Of a stretch of DNA of 64,000 bases, positions 45,280 to 53,534 are shown one piece after another; within the stretch, counting starts at the first letter, position 1, and each line of letters begins with the position of its first letter. The position numbers and the translations under genes were made by a program. This DNA is from Candidatus Poribacteria bacterium (GTDB lineage Bacteria; Poribacteria; WGA-4E; WGA-3G). Where the stretch lies: positions 1-64,000 of the forward strand of contig JAPPIG010000042.1 of assembly GCA_028820635.1 (NCBI GenBank), read 5' to 3'. The notes under the pieces were generated by a model, which saw only the letters and a program-made list of their open reading frames with translations, searched no databases and had not been told where the DNA came from.

Positions 45280-45816
45280 ATGAAACCACTCCTAATATTT
45301 TGCTTAGCGGCATTGCTGCTCGGATGTGGTATAAAAAGCATTCCATATTCGCAAAACAGAGATGCTATAGAACCAAATAAGGCTGCCCTATCACATTACA
45401 ATTGGGGATTAGCGTATGCCAAACAAGGTGATCTTGCACAAGCTGTCACTGAGTTCAAGTTGGCGATCCAGAATGAACCAGGATGGGCAATTCCTTATTT
45501 CAATCTCGGTGCAGTGTATGGGAATATGGGGGACGTTGAACAGGCTATCAGTGCGTGGGAACGTGCAACACAACTGGATACCGATTTCGCAAAGGCATAT
45601 TATAATCTCGCTGTTGCGTATTCATTGCGAGCAGAGGAATCTTTAGAAGTTGGGTCGCAAGTTTCGGATATTGAAAAATCAATCGCATCTTTACGCGAGG
45701 CGATTCGGGTAGATAAGGAAGTACTTTCCGCTGCCAAAACAGAACCTGCATTTGATAAAATTCGTGAGTTGTCTGAGTATAAAGAGTTAGTCCAAGACCC
45801 TGAACCGAAAAAGTGA
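45280..45816 (+). CDS. TPR-repeat lipoprotein
   Basis: A 178-residue lipoprotein. The signal LLIFCLAALLLGC ends in a lipobox with Cys16. Three TPR units follow (YNWGLAYAKQGDLAQAVTEFKLAIQNEP, PYFNLGAVYGNMGDVEQAISAWERATQLD, AYYNLAVAYSLRAEE). I chose the ATG at 45280, just after GGAGAG. It is likely anchored in the outer membrane and acts as an adaptor (inference). The next gene starts within a few bases of its stop. Confidence 0.87.
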   Translation: MKPLLIFCLAALLLGCGIKSIPYSQNRDAIEPNKAALSHYNWGLAYAKQGDLAQAVTEFKLAIQNEPGWAIPYFNLGAVYGNMGDVEQAISAWERATQLDTDFAKAYYNLAVAYSLRAEESLEVGSQVSDIEKSIASLREAIRVDKEVLSAAKTEPAFDKIRELSEYKELVQDPEPKK

Positions 45817-45833
45817 TACCTCACGTTATATCC

Positions 45834-46760
45834 ATGGCACGCTATACAAACCTTTCATCTGAAGAACTCGCGGATATAATGTCACATTACGCAATAGGCA
45901 CACCAGTAAAGTTTGAAGAAATTCCGGGTGGATTTGGAAACAGCAACTTTAAGTTGACAACAACAGATGACACGTTTCTCCTAAAAATATGTGATGAAAA
46001 GAATCTCAAAGAACTTCATAAGCAAATTGCTCTTTTGGAACACCTTCGCCAGCATGCCTACCCGACAGTCTATCCAATTTTACAGAAAAATGGTGATGCG
46101 CTCAATCTAATTTCAAACTACCGTGTGATGCTCTATCCGTTTTTGGATGGACAAACACCGCAGCCTTCGCAACGCGTATTAGCACAAATTGGGGAAGCAT
46201 TAGCAAAGTTACATCGCATTCCACCACTATCTGAACTTCCACGTTTCCCGATGGGGATGGCACAAATAACACCTTTTCTCAAAGATGTCCAAAACACACG
46301 ATTTGCCACACATCCGTTTGTAATATGGTTAAAATCCGAACTTGAATGGATCAAACCTGAATTAGACAAATCTTTGCCCATAGGACTTTTGCATGGGGAT
46401 CTGTTTTTAGACAACACCCTTTTCGATGGTGACCAGATGGTAGCAATCCTTGACTTTGAGGAGGGATGTCACGATACTTTGCTAATTGACATCGGAATGA
46501 CGATTATTGGGTGTTGTTACACACCAGAACATCAGCTGGATATTGCTTTGGTACACGGTTTATTAGATGCTTACAATGCATCACGTCCTTTGACAGATGA
46601 CGAATGGGACAACTTGGATAGTTTTGTTTACTATGCAGCGCTTGCGATAGCGTTCTGGAGATTTAGACAGTTCAATATCCGCCATCCAGATGAACATCGT
46701 GCCGATACGTATCACGAGATGATTACCCGCAGCGCTAATTGGCAGTCAATAGATCTATAA
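45834..46760 (+). CDS. Homoserine kinase type II-like phosphotransferase
   Basis: A 308-residue protein kinase-fold phosphotransferase. It opens with MARYTNLSSEELADIMSHY, like the N-terminus of ThrB type II. It has GGFGNSNFKLTT, then LLHGDLFLDNTLFDG (catalytic loop, Asp acting as base) and AILDFEEGCHDTLLIDIG (metal-binding Asp). The expected reaction is ATP-dependent phosphorylation of homoserine, but other small alcohols are possible. I chose ATG 45834 because the family text begins there; a GTG at 45813 would overlap the previous stop. Confidence 0.83.
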   Translation: MARYTNLSSEELADIMSHYAIGTPVKFEEIPGGFGNSNFKLTTTDDTFLLKICDEKNLKELHKQIALLEHLRQHAYPTVYPILQKNGDALNLISNYRVMLYPFLDGQTPQPSQRVLAQIGEALAKLHRIPPLSELPRFPMGMAQITPFLKDVQNTRFATHPFVIWLKSELEWIKPELDKSLPIGLLHGDLFLDNTLFDGDQMVAILDFEEGCHDTLLIDIGMTIIGCCYTPEHQLDIALVHGLLDAYNASRPLTDDEWDNLDSFVYYAALAIAFWRFRQFNIRHPDEHRADTYHEMITRSANWQSIDL

Positions 46761-46780
46761 AAAACTTAGTGAATTTGTTA

Positions 46781-47043
46781 ATAATAACGTGAGTTTGATA
46801 ATTAGATTGAATATAGATGTAGGTTGGGTTTCGCTTCGCTCTACCCCATAACTGTCAATTTAAGGATATATCCTATTGTTGGAAGGCTTTGTAAGCCAGA
46901 TTTAGATGCCGGAATTTCAAAATATCGGGTTGAAAACCCCTCCAACAAGAAAGGATCCAGCAATTTTGTTCTTAAGTTGACACCTATGGGTAGAACCGCA
47001 GGTGAAACCCAACCTACGGGATTTATCAAACTCACGTTATTAT
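46781..47043. repeat. 263-bp fold-back (large inverted repeat) element
   Basis: The ends are a perfect 20-bp inverted repeat (ATAATAACGTGAGTTTGATA at 46781-46800 and its complement at 47024-47043). A second nested pair lies inside, GTAGGTTGGGTTTC at 46819-46832 and its complement at 47004-47017. A third, imperfect pair follows: CTACCCCATAACTGTC matches the reverse of GACACCTATGGGTAG. The whole element could fold into one long hairpin. No gene is convincing inside it. Parts match 37510-37550. Confidence 0.8.
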
Positions 47044-47044
47044 C

Positions 47045-47073
47045 TTGACTTGCTAACTCGCCGTTGTTATCAT
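47045..47073 (+). promoter_or_regulatory. Candidate sigma70-type promoter for the MDR dehydrogenase gene
   Basis: TTGACT (47045-47050), a 17-base spacer and TATCAT (47068-47073), each five of six consensus bases. It begins 2 bp past the fold-back element and leaves a leader of about 40 nt. Confidence 0.55.
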
Positions 47074-47118
47074 AAAGCAAACCAAAACAAATCGTAAATC
47101 TTGACGAGGAATAACGCC

Positions 47119-48129
47119 ATGAAAGGCAAACAGATAATCATGCCAGCGAAACGCACGGCAACGTTAGAGAATTTTGAACTTGACGAAACACTTGCACCGA
47201 ACCAGATTTTGCTCAAAACACACTATAGTCTAATTAGTCCAGGCACTGAAGGTGCAGGATATACCGGTTTAGAAAGCGGCACTCGGTTTCCGCACGGGTC
47301 AGGTTACACGGCTATTGGTGAAGTGCTAAAAGTGGGGGAACACGTAACGAAGTGCGCTGTTGGAGATTACGCTTTTTGCTATAGTTCGCACGCTTCTATC
47401 GTTAAAACTGCTTCGGTGATGCTATCGTTCAAACCACCGTTAGAGATGGATGCTAAGCTGATTCCGTTTGTTCGGATGGCAACGGTGGCGATGACTTCTT
47501 TGCGGGTGTCTTCGGTTGAATTTGGTGATACCGCCGTTATAATCGGATTAGGGTTAGTTGGCAACTCTGCTTCACAACTTTTCAATTTGGCAGGTATGAA
47601 GGTAATTAGCGTTGAACGGGTACCTGAACGGATAGAAATTGCCCGGAAGTGTGGCATACAACACCTGATTAATCCTGACGAAGAAGACGTGCTTGAACGT
47701 GTCAAGTCCTTAACAGATGGACACAAAGCAGAAATTACCGTTGAAGCGATCGGCAATCCACGCCTTGTTGAATTGGCGTATCAGTTGACTCGCACCAAAG
47801 GGGAAGTTATCCTGCTGGGTTCGCCACGCGGAGAATATATCACAAATGCTACAGCGATACTCAATTATTCGCATCTCATCGGCTTAGGGGCAATTACGCT
47901 GAAAAGTGCACATGAATGGGTGTATCCGACAATGCATTCCGGTGAGTCAAAACATTCGCTTGAACGGAATTCACAGATAGTTTATTCGCTCATCAAGGAA
48001 GGTAAATTCAAGATTGAGGAATTGCTAACACATGTCATAAATCCTGAAGATGCGCAATCTGCTTATGATGGTTTAACCAATCAGAAGGATAAATATTTAG
48101 GCGTCATCATGGATTGGACACAGGTTTAA
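47119..48129 (+). CDS. Medium-chain dehydrogenase/reductase (zinc-ligand-poor type)
   Basis: A 336-residue MDR protein. The N-terminal GroES-like domain carries YSLISPGTEGAGYTGLE where zinc MDRs have the catalytic Cys; no CGSD motif is seen. The Rossmann fold has AVIIGLGLVGNSASQLFNLAG, with ISVERVPERIEIARKCG as the NAD(P) acidic loop. Similar SPGTE-type proteins occur in pigment and sugar pathways; the substrate is unknown. ATG 47119 follows GAGGAA, and the frame upstream adds six residues. The SixA gene follows within 3 bp. Confidence 0.83.
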   Translation: MKGKQIIMPAKRTATLENFELDETLAPNQILLKTHYSLISPGTEGAGYTGLESGTRFPHGSGYTAIGEVLKVGEHVTKCAVGDYAFCYSSHASIVKTASVMLSFKPPLEMDAKLIPFVRMATVAMTSLRVSSVEFGDTAVIIGLGLVGNSASQLFNLAGMKVISVERVPERIEIARKCGIQHLINPDEEDVLERVKSLTDGHKAEITVEAIGNPRLVELAYQLTRTKGEVILLGSPRGEYITNATAILNYSHLIGLGAITLKSAHEWVYPTMHSGESKHSLERNSQIVYSLIKEGKFKIEELLTHVINPEDAQSAYDGLTNQKDKYLGVIMDWTQV

Positions 48130-48131
48130 AA

Positions 48132-48629
48132 ATGAAAACGCTTCTCATTCTGCGGCATGCCAAATCCAGTTGGGACAATCCACAACTTTCTGACTATGAT
48201 CGTCCCCTCAACAAACGCGGTAAACGAGATGCGCCGCGTATGGGAAAACATCTGTGCGAACATGGGTTAATTCCAGATCGCATTCTTACCTCATCAGCCA
48301 AACGCGCCCGAAAAACCGCGACCAAAGTTGGCAAGGCATGTGGTTATACCAAAAAAATAAAGCGGTTGGATGGTTTTTATCTTGCCCCACCAGGTGTTTA
48401 TATAGAAAAATTACAAGCATTATCCAATAAATATGTACGTGTCATGGTTGTCGGACATAATCCAACAATGGAACAACTTGTGCGGCACCTAACTGGAGAA
48501 ATAGAAAGGATGCCCACCGCCGCTCTCGCCCATATTGAACTACCTATCCAAAATTGGGAAGCACTCGATTTTTCTACCAGAGGAACGTTGGTCAACTTAT
48601 GGACACCAAAAACGCTTTTCACCGACTGA
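48132..48629 (+). CDS. sixA: SixA-like phosphohistidine phosphatase
   Basis: A 165-residue histidine phosphatase. The catalytic RHG-type motif appears as LILRHAKSSWDN, followed by the partner sites KRGKRDAPRMG and DRILTSSAKRARKTA. The second catalytic His lies in VMVVGHNPTMEQLVRHL. SixA removes phosphate from histidine on phosphorelay or PTS proteins. I chose ATG 48132, two bases after the MDR stop, where the family sequence begins. Its 3' end overlaps the start of the next gene by 31 bp. Confidence 0.87.
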   Translation: MKTLLILRHAKSSWDNPQLSDYDRPLNKRGKRDAPRMGKHLCEHGLIPDRILTSSAKRARKTATKVGKACGYTKKIKRLDGFYLAPPGVYIEKLQALSNKYVRVMVVGHNPTMEQLVRHLTGEIERMPTAALAHIELPIQNWEALDFSTRGTLVNLWTPKTLFTD

Positions 48630-49999
48630 TTTTCCCGTTGGCAAAGTTCTTTTCTCTTTTCCTTTTGGGAGTTTTCTTTCTACTTCAATCCACTTCTGCA
48701 TCCGAGCAAATATCTGTTTCTACTGCCAAAGATGGCCAGTTCTTTCCATCTGCTGTTGCCGACGGTAAAGGTGGCGTTGTTATAGTATGGGAGGATTACC
48801 GTACTGGTAAAGATTGGGATGTGTATGCCCAACGGATAGATAATACAAACTCTCCGATGTGGCAACCGAACGGTCTTCCGATATCTCTCGCCGATAGAAA
48901 TCAACGCCGTTTACGCATGATTCGGTACGATACACATGCCATTGTCGTTTGGAACGACAGACGTGGTAGTGGTAGTTGGGATATTTATGCACAAGCCGTG
49001 AATCTTGAGGGCAAAGTGCTTTGGCAAATTGATGGAGTCCCTGTCTGTACAAATGCCGCGGACCAGTCCACACAAGCGATTTTGAGTGATGGTGAGGGTG
49101 GTGCTATCATTGTTTGGGAAGACGAACGCCGAAGTACCGAATTCCAAGACCTCTATATCCAACGTATCAATTCTGAAGGGACACCGATGTGGGAGCTGGA
49201 CGGTATATCTGTTTTTCCCTCTGAATCGCTTCAGAGCAATCCTGTTCTTGTTGCAGACGGATTAAACGGATTTTATGTCGTGTGGTGGGACGTTGTTGGG
49301 ATTGACAGTTGGCACATTATGGCGTATCGACTCAGTTTTGACGCAAAGCCTATATGGGATGCGCCGCTCCTCATTACACCAGAAGACGGCATGCAAGGCG
49401 AACCGCGTGTAGTGGCAGACGGCAAAGGTGGTCTTATCATCGTCTGGCAGATATATGAAAACTTTATTAATGACCAACTCTATGCACAACGCATTTCTGC
49501 TGACGGAAAGAAATTGTGGCAAGAGACAGGCGTACCAGTCTGTGCAGCGGACGGAATTCAAAAAAACGCTGCGGTTGTCTATGATGGGGAAGGTGGGTTG
49601 ATTGCTGTGTGGAGAGACGAACGCGATATCTACGGTGACCTGTATGCGCAACGCATCCATGCGGACGGAACATTGGCTTGGGAGAAAGATGGTATACCAC
49701 TTTGCACTGTTGGTGGTCATCAGGATAGACCTTTCATCGTGCAATCCGCAGAAAATCAATTTTTTATCGCATGGATGGATTACCGTGGAGATTTCGGTGA
49801 GAAAAGTACCGATGCAATCTATTGTCAGAAGATCGATTCAGATGGCAATCTCTTATGGGAAAAGGATGGTATGCCAGTCTCTACAAGCAAAGGTGAACAT
49901 TTTCCACCCTTTGTCGTATCTGTCGGCAATGGGCAGTGTGCAGTTATCTGGAGTAACAACCAGCGGGATAACGGAGATATATTTCTCAAGCGGTTTTAG
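48599..49999 (+). CDS. Secreted repeat protein with eight 'VWxDxRxGxxDxYAQRI' units
   Basis: A 466-residue exported protein (signal FFSLFLLGVFFLLQSTSA). Eight repeats of about 50 residues follow, each of the form ADGKGGVVIVWEDYRTG, then DVYAQRID, G.xxW and DGxPVS. Variants are WNDRRGSGSWDIYAQ, WEDERRSTEFQDLY, WRDERDIYGDLYAQ and WMDYRGD. The layout suggests an eight-bladed beta-propeller. I know no function for this repeat. The ATG at 48599 lies inside the end of the SixA gene (31-bp overlap); GAGGAA is about 13 bases upstream. Confidence 0.8.
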   Translation: MDTKNAFHRLIFPLAKFFSLFLLGVFFLLQSTSASEQISVSTAKDGQFFPSAVADGKGGVVIVWEDYRTGKDWDVYAQRIDNTNSPMWQPNGLPISLADRNQRRLRMIRYDTHAIVVWNDRRGSGSWDIYAQAVNLEGKVLWQIDGVPVCTNAADQSTQAILSDGEGGAIIVWEDERRSTEFQDLYIQRINSEGTPMWELDGISVFPSESLQSNPVLVADGLNGFYVVWWDVVGIDSWHIMAYRLSFDAKPIWDAPLLITPEDGMQGEPRVVADGKGGLIIVWQIYENFINDQLYAQRISADGKKLWQETGVPVCAADGIQKNAAVVYDGEGGLIAVWRDERDIYGDLYAQRIHADGTLAWEKDGIPLCTVGGHQDRPFIVQSAENQFFIAWMDYRGDFGEKSTDAIYCQKIDSDGNLLWEKDGMPVSTSKGEHFPPFVVSVGNGQCAVIWSNNQRDNGDIFLKRF

Positions 50000-50006
50000 A
50001 CTATTG

Positions 50007-51887
50007 CTAAGATTCCCGACTCATCTCAATGAGATGTGCACCTTCCAGTCCTGCCCGTACCTCTTCATCGTAGCTTGTCACAACCACTTGATGGTCTTCG
50101 GCAAGTTGACGGATAAAATCCACCATCAGCACTTTTCGCTCATCATCTAAATGAAGCGTTGGATCGTCAAACACAAAGAAACCGGGATTACCCAAAACTT
50201 TGGCAAGTGCCACCTTGAAACAGAGATAGAGGAACATTTTTTCGCTACCGCTAAGCAACATCAAACTCCGATCTACACCATCTATTTTAAGCGAAGGGAG
50301 CAGATGTTGTTTCTGTAAGTCAATACGTGTTCGTCCAAAAAGTTCCATCTGTTCAAGTCTACGATGTAGTTCTTCCTCTGCAGGTTTAAGTATTTGGCGT
50401 TGAAGTGTTTCGATGGTTTTGTCAACACCTGCACAAGCCAGTTCAAGACTGAGCGTTGTTCTTTCAACTTGTTCTGCTTCAGCATTTACCTTCTGAAGTC
50501 GCTCAAGTCTATCCAATTGCACCGCCTCTTCCTGCTTCAGTTTTTCAAGTTTTTTTCGTTCGCTGTCAATTCGCTCTTTCAATTGGCGTTTGTCTAAATT
50601 TTCGGGGATGGACTCCGCAGATTGCACATCGTTGTTGAATGATTCATCCGTTGCTTCTTCTGACACACCTTTCTCATTTAGCCTTGTTGTGAGCGTGTCA
50701 AGTTCAGTCCGCATTTTTTCAATATCCTGTTCAAGTTGTTCTAACCGTGTTGTCTTCGCTTGTAAAGTTTGTAGTCGTTGTTCAAGTTCCTGTCGACTTT
50801 CTAAACTTTCAGTTTTTTCGGCTAACGATTTTTTGTGGTTATCTAATTCAGCAGATAGTTGCAATTTTTCGGTTTCCTTTTCCTCAATAATCTTCTGAAC
50901 GATTTCTTGTTCAAGCTTCTGATGGCATGTAGGACAGTGCCCATCGTTATTCTCAATCAGTGATCGAAGCGTGTCACATACTTTTGTTAATGCTGCAATT
51001 TGTGAATCAATACTGCCAATTTTTTGGATGAGTTCCTCGCGTTCTTTTTCTAATCCTGTGGCTTCCTTAACTGCTGTTTCAATAGTAGTCATCATCTCAC
51101 GTAAATGAGAGATGTTGTTGAAACCGCTCAAGGTTTCAGTTTGATCTTGCGTCAGGGCATGTAATTGTGTTTGTGTCTGTCTGTGGCTCTGCTTCCATTC
51201 AGCGATTAATTCTGCATCCCCCGTTTCTGTTCCGTATGCCCTCTCAAGCTCTTTCAGTTTTGCTTCTATTCTTTCAATCTCTTTTTTGTGTTCGTTCTGT
51301 GCGCTAAACCGTAGGCTATTTTGATGTGCTTGAATCCTATTCCGTTCACGTTTTGCGAGTCGACGCGCGTCAATGAATCGCTCTCGAACCTCTATCAATC
51401 TGTCAATACCGAGAAGCGCGAACAGGACATCGCGCCGTGTGGCAGGTTGTCGAGCAAGAAACTCAAAAATCTCACCTTCGCGAAGAAATGTTGTCAAAGC
51501 AAGTCGGTCATGCATGATCCCAAACTTATCCTTTAGTGTTGCTTCAACGACTGTGACACGCTTATCATCAAAGACAATATGCCATTCACCGTTTTTTTCT
51601 TGCCTCAACTGGAAACGTTTCCCCGTCCCACGGAAAAGCATATATCTTTCGTCATTTTCTACAAATTGCAGCCCTGCTGTTCCGCTATACGACTTTGCAC
51701 TCTTGATCGCTGTAGCATCAACTCTTGGCACTATCGGTTTACCGGTTAGCGTAAAAAAGATCGCGTTAACAAGCGTACTTTTACCGCTGAAGTTAGGACC
51801 AAAAATAAGATTGATCCCATCAGACATTTCAAAATCTTGCTGTTGGAAACAACCAAAAGTCTTAAGACGAATCCGCTCTAACCGCAT
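50007..51887 (-). CDS. Short Rad50/SbcC-like SMC-type ATPase with zinc hook
   Basis: A 626-residue ATPase. It opens with MRLERIRLKTFGCF and the Walker A GPNFSGKST (30-38). Two coiled-coil arms surround a zinc-hook CPTC at C318/C321 (GHCPTCHQKLEQE). The C-terminal half has the signature LLSGSEKMFLYL and Walker B FFVFDDPTLHLDD. It is shorter than typical SbcC or Rad50 (over 850 residues). No Mre11/SbcD nuclease is adjacent. It starts one base after the stop of a 68-residue gene. It may organise or mend DNA ends; this is inference. Confidence 0.85.
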   Translation of the reverse strand: MRLERIRLKTFGCFQQQDFEMSDGINLIFGPNFSGKSTLVNAIFFTLTGKPIVPRVDATAIKSAKSYSGTAGLQFVENDERYMLFRGTGKRFQLRQEKNGEWHIVFDDKRVTVVEATLKDKFGIMHDRLALTTFLREGEIFEFLARQPATRRDVLFALLGIDRLIEVRERFIDARRLAKRERNRIQAHQNSLRFSAQNEHKKEIERIEAKLKELERAYGTETGDAELIAEWKQSHRQTQTQLHALTQDQTETLSGFNNISHLREMMTTIETAVKEATGLEKEREELIQKIGSIDSQIAALTKVCDTLRSLIENNDGHCPTCHQKLEQEIVQKIIEEKETEKLQLSAELDNHKKSLAEKTESLESRQELEQRLQTLQAKTTRLEQLEQDIEKMRTELDTLTTRLNEKGVSEEATDESFNNDVQSAESIPENLDKRQLKERIDSERKKLEKLKQEEAVQLDRLERLQKVNAEAEQVERTTLSLELACAGVDKTIETLQRQILKPAEEELHRRLEQMELFGRTRIDLQKQHLLPSLKIDGVDRSLMLLSGSEKMFLYLCFKVALAKVLGNPGFFVFDDPTLHLDDERKVLMVDFIRQLAEDHQVVVTSYDEEVRAGLEGAHLIEMSRES

Positions 51888-51888
51888 A

Positions 51889-52095
51889 TTAATTATCTCT
51901 TTTCTCTTGGATAAGGTCGTAAATCATTTGTGCTCTGACCTTTTCGCGCCCATTTGTCAAAGTGAATTCAAAGGCTTTTACAATTGCTTCAAGTTCATCG
52001 GGACTAAGGGAAATATATTTTGAGTCGTGTTGGATAATTGCCTCTATTTCCGCTTTATAGATTTCTCGCGTTTCATTGTCAAGGACAGTGTCCAT
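51889..52095 (-). CDS. Small helical protein coupled to the Rad50-like ATPase
   Basis: A 68-residue mostly helical protein (IYKAEIEAIIQHDSKYISLSPDELEAIVKAFEF, then REKVRAQMIYDLIQEKRDN). I do not recognise the family. ATG after a GGGA site. Its stop lies one base before the Rad50-like start, so the two are almost surely co-translated. It could be a subunit or regulator of the ATPase. Confidence 0.7.
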   Translation of the reverse strand: MDTVLDNETREIYKAEIEAIIQHDSKYISLSPDELEAIVKAFEFTLTNGREKVRAQMIYDLIQEKRDN

Positions 52096-52267
52096 AATTT
52101 ATTCCCTATGATATTATCGTGTCATAACCCGTTACTGTTAGATCCACTCTGTTTTGATTTTTCGCCAAAATATTAGACAGGTCACGAACAGGAACTGGCT
52201 CCTACAAGAAGAAATCTTTACCTGAAGGTGGAAACTACAGAAAATTGAACGAATCAGTTACTGCAGG
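52096..52267. other. Intergenic region with a palindromic repeat copy
   Basis: 172 bp without a gene. It contains the third 25-nt palindromic repeat (52181-52205, minus strand: GTAGGAGCCAGT then TCCTGTTCGTGAC). Confidence 0.5.
52181..52205 (-). repeat. 25-nt REP-like palindromic repeat, copy 3
   Basis: Same length and layout as 11478-11502 and 35090-35114, with more substitutions in the arms. Confidence 0.5.
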
Positions 52268-53461
52268 TCAGATTTTCGATTTTATCCTCATTAACCGTTC
52301 GCCAGCTTCTAACAAAATATCATCTGCCATGCTAAACATAAACCTAAATTTTCTCTTACCAAGGTGGGGACGGCTATAGAAACTGGAACCCGGGACGCCT
52401 CCTACGCCAATTTCTTTAACCAACCAGTGTGCAAATGCTGTGTCATCAGGAAACCCAAAATCGGTAATATCTGTCATAATGTAATAGGCAGCTTCTGGTG
52501 GATGACAGCGAAATCCTGCTTCTCTAAGCGTATTAACGAGTCTTTTGCGATTTTCGTCATATTTTTTGACTAATTCTTGGTAATAATTTGGTGGTAAATT
52601 GAGGGCAGCGACACCTGCACGTTGTAACGGATGTGGAGCGCCGACGGTTAAAAAATCATGCATTTTGCGGATTCCATCCGTTAAAACTTCTGGTGCTACG
52701 ACATACCCTAAACGCCATCCTGTCATTGAATAGGTTTTGCTCAATCCTGATACAGTAATTGTCCGATCCTGCATTTGCGGCAAAGATCCGATGCTGATAT
52801 GCGATTTGTCGTCATAGATCATGTGTTCATATATCTCATCGGTAATAGCTATGCAATCATATTCGCAGCAGAGGTCGGCGATCTGTTGGAGTTCTTCTTG
52901 CGTGAAGACCTTCCCGAGCGGATTATTAGGGGTGTTTACAATAATCGCCTTTGTCTTAGTAGAAAAAGCATTTTGGAGTTCGGCAGGGTCGTAAGTAAAC
53001 TGCATTACACCATCAGCGGATTGTGTCTCACGTAGTGCGACATAGACAGGTTTCGCACCAGAGATAATGGTATCCGGTCCATAGTTTTCATAAAAGGGTT
53101 CAAAAATGATTACCTCGTCGCCAGGGTTGATAATAGCGAGCAGAGCGGACAGCATGCCTTCTGTTGAACCACAAGTGACGGTAACATTCGCAGCAGCATC
53201 GGTTGGAATGTGGTTGAACGTCGTCATTTTGTGTGCGATTGCTTCGCGGAACTCAGGTGCACCCCAGGTAATGCTATATTGGTTATATCCTTCTTGAATC
53301 GCCTCAATTGCTGCTGCTTTGACGATGTCTGGTGGTTGATATGCGGGCGTGCCTTGCGACAGATTAATTGCATTGTAACGCAGACATAGCTGCGTCATAC
53401 CTCGGATAACTGATTCTGTGAAACGGGTGGATTTGTCTGAGAGTTTGGATTGAAGGGGCAT
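52268..53461 (-). CDS. Class I/II aminotransferase
   Basis: A 397-residue PLP enzyme of fold type I. It shows LSQGTPAYQPPDIVKAA, CGSTEGMLSALLAIINPGDEVIIFEPFYENY, the PLP-ring Asp region in VNTPNNPLGKVFT and ITDEIYEHMIYD, and the Schiff-base Lys in VSGLSKTYSMTGWRLGYVV. It resembles the kynurenine/methionine/aspartate aminotransferase group (YbdL-like). The substrate is not certain. The start ATG has a weak ribosome site. It is next to the Rad50-like pair but probably independent. Confidence 0.9.
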   Translation of the reverse strand: MPLQSKLSDKSTRFTESVIRGMTQLCLRYNAINLSQGTPAYQPPDIVKAAAIEAIQEGYNQYSITWGAPEFREAIAHKMTTFNHIPTDAAANVTVTCGSTEGMLSALLAIINPGDEVIIFEPFYENYGPDTIISGAKPVYVALRETQSADGVMQFTYDPAELQNAFSTKTKAIIVNTPNNPLGKVFTQEELQQIADLCCEYDCIAITDEIYEHMIYDDKSHISIGSLPQMQDRTITVSGLSKTYSMTGWRLGYVVAPEVLTDGIRKMHDFLTVGAPHPLQRAGVAALNLPPNYYQELVKKYDENRKRLVNTLREAGFRCHPPEAAYYIMTDITDFGFPDDTAFAHWLVKEIGVGGVPGSSFYSRPHLGKRKFRFMFSMADDILLEAGERLMRIKSKI

Positions 53462-53534
53462 GTTAATATGAAAAATCTATAAACAATCCTCGCAGAATAA
53501 CTATTAAGAGTGCCTATCTATAACTCTCGATTCT

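Noticed and set aside
46824..47080. Reading frames on both strands inside the fold-back element
   Set aside because: Both strands stay open only because the element is a palindrome; neither has a ribosome site or family match.
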